Shown: piece by piece, positions 61,970 through 64,000 of the stretch | Position numbering within the stretch: position 1 is the first letter of the stretch | Layout: each line of letters opens with the position of its first letter | Assembly: GCA_963819905.1 (NCBI GenBank) | Contig: CAWFXP010000010.1 | Location: 124,001 to 188,000 of the forward strand | Source: CAWCQC01 sp963819905 | GTDB lineage: Bacteria; Actinomycetota; Thermoleophilia; Gaiellales; Gaiellaceae | Length of the DNA: 64,000 nucleotides | Direction of reading: 5' to 3' | Made by a program: the position numbers and the translations under genes | The notes under the pieces: model-generated | What the model saw: only the letters and a program-made list of their open reading frames with translations | Databases searched by the model: none | What the model was told of the DNA's origin: nothing

Positions 61970-63091
61970 CTACCGCTCGCCCGCCTCGAAGATGCGAACA
62001 GGGATCTGCGAGAGCCGCTCGCCGCCGCCGGCGCCGACCCGCCACGTGTCCTGCATGTAGAGGCACTCGCGACCGTCCTCCGTGATCGCGTGCGGGTGCA
62101 TCGCGACAACCATGTTCTCGCGCAGCACCGTCTCCACCCCCTCGCCGATCTTCGGGTGCTCGATCATGGTCATGCCGATCGAGTGGCCCGTCACGTGTCC
62201 CAGCCGGTACCCACGCTCGACGAAGCCCCTCGAGACGGCGCGGTGGAGGTCGTGCGCCGTTGCCCCGTCCTTCATCGTCGCCTCCGCCGCCTCGGCGTAC
62301 TCGGTGTAAGCCTCGGCCATCCTCTGCGCGTCGCCGCTGGCCTCGCCGCCGGCGGAGATCGCCCGCGACACCTCGACCCAGTGCCTGCCCGGGCCCGCGA
62401 CCTCGAGCGACGGGAGCACCAGGTCGCCCTCCCGGATCCGCCGTGTCGGGCTCGCGATGCGAAACTCCGGCGTCGCGGCTCCGTTCTCGCCGACGAGCAC
62501 CATGTCCATGGTGAGGCGCCCGCAGCCCTGCTCGACGAAGTAGCGCTCGCACGGCGCCAGGATCTCGGCCTCGGTGCGCCCCGCCGCGAACGCCTCGAGG
62601 AAGAGCCAGAAGCCCTCGGTGTTGATCCGGACGCTGTCGCGCACCGATTCGAGCTCGGCGTCGCTCTTCACGGCCCGCGCGAGGTCGAGCTCCACGTCCC
62701 AGGAGACGAGCTCGACGCTCTCCGCGAGAGCTCGGTAGTCGCGCACGGTCATCACGTAGTCGAGCCCGTAGACTCCGACCCGCTTCCAGCCGCGCTCCCG
62801 GAGCCGGTCGCGCAGCCAGTCCCCGGGGCGATCGACGAAGACCTGCTCCTCGATCCAGGTCGTGCCGTGCTCCCCGACGTAGCGCGCCTCGCTCGGGAAG
62901 ACGATCGCCGGCTCCCCGTCGACCGGCAGGAGCACGTAGGCGTAGCGGTGGACGATGACGAAACCGGAGAGATACGTCACGACCCCTTCGAAGCCCGTGT
63001 ACTCGTTCCCGGAGACGACGACCGCGTCGAGCCCGTCCCTCGCGGCCGCCTCGCGGATCAGCCCGTAGCGCCTCTGGATCTCAGCCTGCAT
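61970..63091 (-). CDS. M24-fold (creatinase/Xaa-Pro peptidase-like) protein lacking metal ligands
   Basis: This 373-residue protein has the pita-bread fold of M24 enzymes, with a creatinase-like N-terminal domain (RDGLDAVVVSGNEYTGFEGV, YLSGFVIVHRYAYVLLPVDG). Of the five metal ligands of aminopeptidases only the His in TGHSIGMTMIEHPKIG remains. The first Asp position is Ser in GDLVLPSLEV, the second is Glu in HWVEVSRAIS, and the Glu in the MVVAMHPHAI strand is His. Creatinase itself works without metal, so a creatinase-type C-N or other hydrolase, or a non-hydrolase, is more likely than a peptidase. It overlaps the KPR-like gene by 11 bases. Confidence 0.8.
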   Translation of the reverse strand: MQAEIQRRYGLIREAAARDGLDAVVVSGNEYTGFEGVVTYLSGFVIVHRYAYVLLPVDGEPAIVFPSEARYVGEHGTTWIEEQVFVDRPGDWLRDRLRERGWKRVGVYGLDYVMTVRDYRALAESVELVSWDVELDLARAVKSDAELESVRDSVRINTEGFWLFLEAFAAGRTEAEILAPCERYFVEQGCGRLTMDMVLVGENGAATPEFRIASPTRRIREGDLVLPSLEVAGPGRHWVEVSRAISAGGEASGDAQRMAEAYTEYAEAAEATMKDGATAHDLHRAVSRGFVERGYRLGHVTGHSIGMTMIEHPKIGEGVETVLRENMVVAMHPHAITEDGRECLYMQDTWRVGAGGGERLSQIPVRIFEAGER

Positions 63092-64000
63092 CAGCGTCCT
63101 TTCCCTGGGTGAAGGAGCGCTCGATGCCCTTCACGAGCGCCCAGATTGCCTCGTTCAGCTGCACCGGAACGCCGAGCTCGCGCCCCACGCGGACGATGCC
63201 GCCGTTCAGGTAGTCGATCTCCGTGGGCCGCCGCGCTTCGACGTCCTGGAGCATGCTCGCCTTGTGGTCGTAGGCGACCTCGGGACGGGCGGCGTAGTCG
63301 ATCAGCTCCTCCGGGTCGGAGTCGAGCTCGATGCCCTGGGCGGACGCGACCGCCTTCCCCTCGTCGACGAGCCCGCTGACGAGCCTGCGCAGGGCCTCGG
63401 CTTCGCAGACCCGGCCGTGCGTCAGACCGGTCAGCGCCCCCACCGGGTTGGTCGCGGCGTTGAAGATCACCTTGCGCCACTGGGGGCCGCGCGCGTCGGC
63501 CAGCGCCGTCGTCGGCATGCCGGCCCGCGTGCACGCATTCGCCAGCCGCTCGATCTCCGCGGGCGCCGCGGGGCTCGGCTCGTAGGGGCCGATCGTCGTG
63601 TCGCCCCGCACGTCCCAGCGCACGTGTCCGGGGCCGACGACACTCCCGGCCGGGAACGTCGTCCCGCGAATGACCCGCTCGACGTGGAGCGCGATCGCCT
63701 CCTCGTTCCCGATCCCGTTCTGGACGGAGCAGACCGCGCCGTCCGCGAACGCGTGCGCGGCCGCCCGGGCGGCCGCCTCCGTGTGCATCGCCTTGGTCGC
63801 GACGAGGCCGAAGTCGCAGGGTGGAAGCTCTGCGGCGTCCGCCGTCGCGCGCAGCCGGCCGACCAGGTCGCCGGCGCCGGACAGGCGCAGGCCGTGCTCG
63901 TTGATCGCCTCCACGTGATCTCGCGCGAGGTCGTACGCCCACACCTCGACGTCCTCGAGCTGCGCCAGGTTGGCGGCGAACAACGAGCCGACGGCCCCGC
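63081..64000 (-). CDS. ketopantoate reductase family protein (ApbA/PanE), 5' end outside window
   Basis: The frame is open to the right edge: the residues before the first ATG (63983) read GAVGSLF and complete the GxGxxG NADPH motif, so the gene starts outside. Visible are GLVATKAMHTEAAARAAAHA, NGIGNEEAIALHVERVIRGT, KVIFNAATNPVGALTGLTHG with the catalytic Lys and Asn, and SMLQDVEARRPTEIDYLNGG with the conserved Ser and Glu-Asn type end. The family reduces 2-dehydropantoate or related 2-oxo acids. A pantothenate role is not supported by the neighbours (M24 protein, tryptophan dioxygenase), so a catabolic 2-oxo acid is possible. Confidence 0.9.
   Translation of the reverse strand, partial: GAVGSLFAANLAQLEDVEVWAYDLARDHVEAINEHGLRLSGAGDLVGRLRATADAAELPPCDFGLVATKAMHTEAAARAAAHAFADGAVCSVQNGIGNEEAIALHVERVIRGTTFPAGSVVGPGHVRWDVRGDTTIGPYEPSPAAPAEIERLANACTRAGMPTTALADARGPQWRKVIFNAATNPVGALTGLTHGRVCEAEALRRLVSGLVDEGKAVASAQGIELDSDPEELIDYAARPEVAYDHKASMLQDVEARRPTEIDYLNGGIVRVGRELGVPVQLNEAIWALVKGIERSFTQGKDADAG

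Noticed and set aside
61970..63091. Xaa-Pro aminopeptidase (PepQ/PepP)
   Set aside because: The metal ligands are missing, so a peptidase call would be misleading.

Overview
The window is high-GC DNA (about two thirds G+C by eye) with many GTG and TTG starts, several probable leaderless genes, luciferase-like (LLM) flavin enzymes, a mycothiol-synthase-like double GNAT protein and many catabolic paralogues. This fits a soil or sediment actinobacterium, possibly Thermoleophilia-like, but no marker gene fixes the taxon. I saw no rRNA, tRNA, CRISPR array, transposase or phage gene. Gene density is very high: neighbours often overlap by 1-4 bases (ATGA, GTGA), so operons are easy to read.

Region 1 (1-9.5 kb): a partial FAD monooxygenase and an amidohydrolase, then a minus-strand run with an ECF sigma factor, a flavin reductase, an HpaB-type monooxygenase and a NicX-type 2,5-dihydroxypyridine dioxygenase. 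Next come a NicD-type N-formylmaleamate deformylase, a short-chain dehydrogenase and a CitE-like lyase. Region 2 (9.5-20.3 kb): two abutting, mostly translationally coupled minus-strand runs. The first is LLM enzyme - EamA transporter - amidase. The second is HD-domain protein - PEP-synthase-like swivel protein - PEP-synthase-like ATP-grasp protein - the FAD, 2Fe-2S and molybdenum subunits of a xanthine-oxidase-family hydroxylase. A NicE-type maleate isomerase lies at 30.0-30.8 kb. Together NicX, NicD, NicE and the Mo hydroxylase outline a pyridine-ring (3-hydroxypyridine or nicotinate type) route through 2,5-dihydroxypyridine, N-formylmaleamate, maleamate and maleate to fumarate. The split dikinase tied to the Mo hydroxylase is the most interesting system here.

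Region 3 (20.3-30 kb): N-heterocycle or amide-type accessory genes: a second HpaB, a second LLM enzyme, three RidA proteins, cupins, an orphan PxpA-like (LamB/YcsF) protein, an FAD oxidoreductase, a propeller-like membrane protein and a PH/SHOCT protein. Region 4 (30.8-35 kb): a ribose-type ABC importer with a TorT-like binding protein, a strong promoter and an intercistronic hairpin. Region 5 (35.3-42.5 kb): a second PxpA, a HyuA - BKACE - HyuB operon and a class III aminotransferase.

Region 6 (42.5-47.5 kb): SMP-30 lactonase, isochorismatase-like protein, Zn dehydrogenase and SIS isomerase in one operon, plus a quinone reductase. Region 7 (47.7-64 kb): methylmalonate-semialdehyde dehydrogenase, a palindromic repeat cluster, MFS and MaoC proteins, a TetR-controlled divergent locus with a third HpaB, a 2-oxoacid dehydrogenase E1 pair with a Gnd-like protein and an amidotransferase, and a ketopantoate-reductase-like - M24 - tryptophan dioxygenase - SDR run leaving the right edge.

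Eight genes between 2.4 and 46.4 kb, all on the minus strand, are each split by one single-base frameshift. The rest of the window is clean. Assembly or sequencing indels are the simplest explanation, so I give each as one gene spanning both halves.
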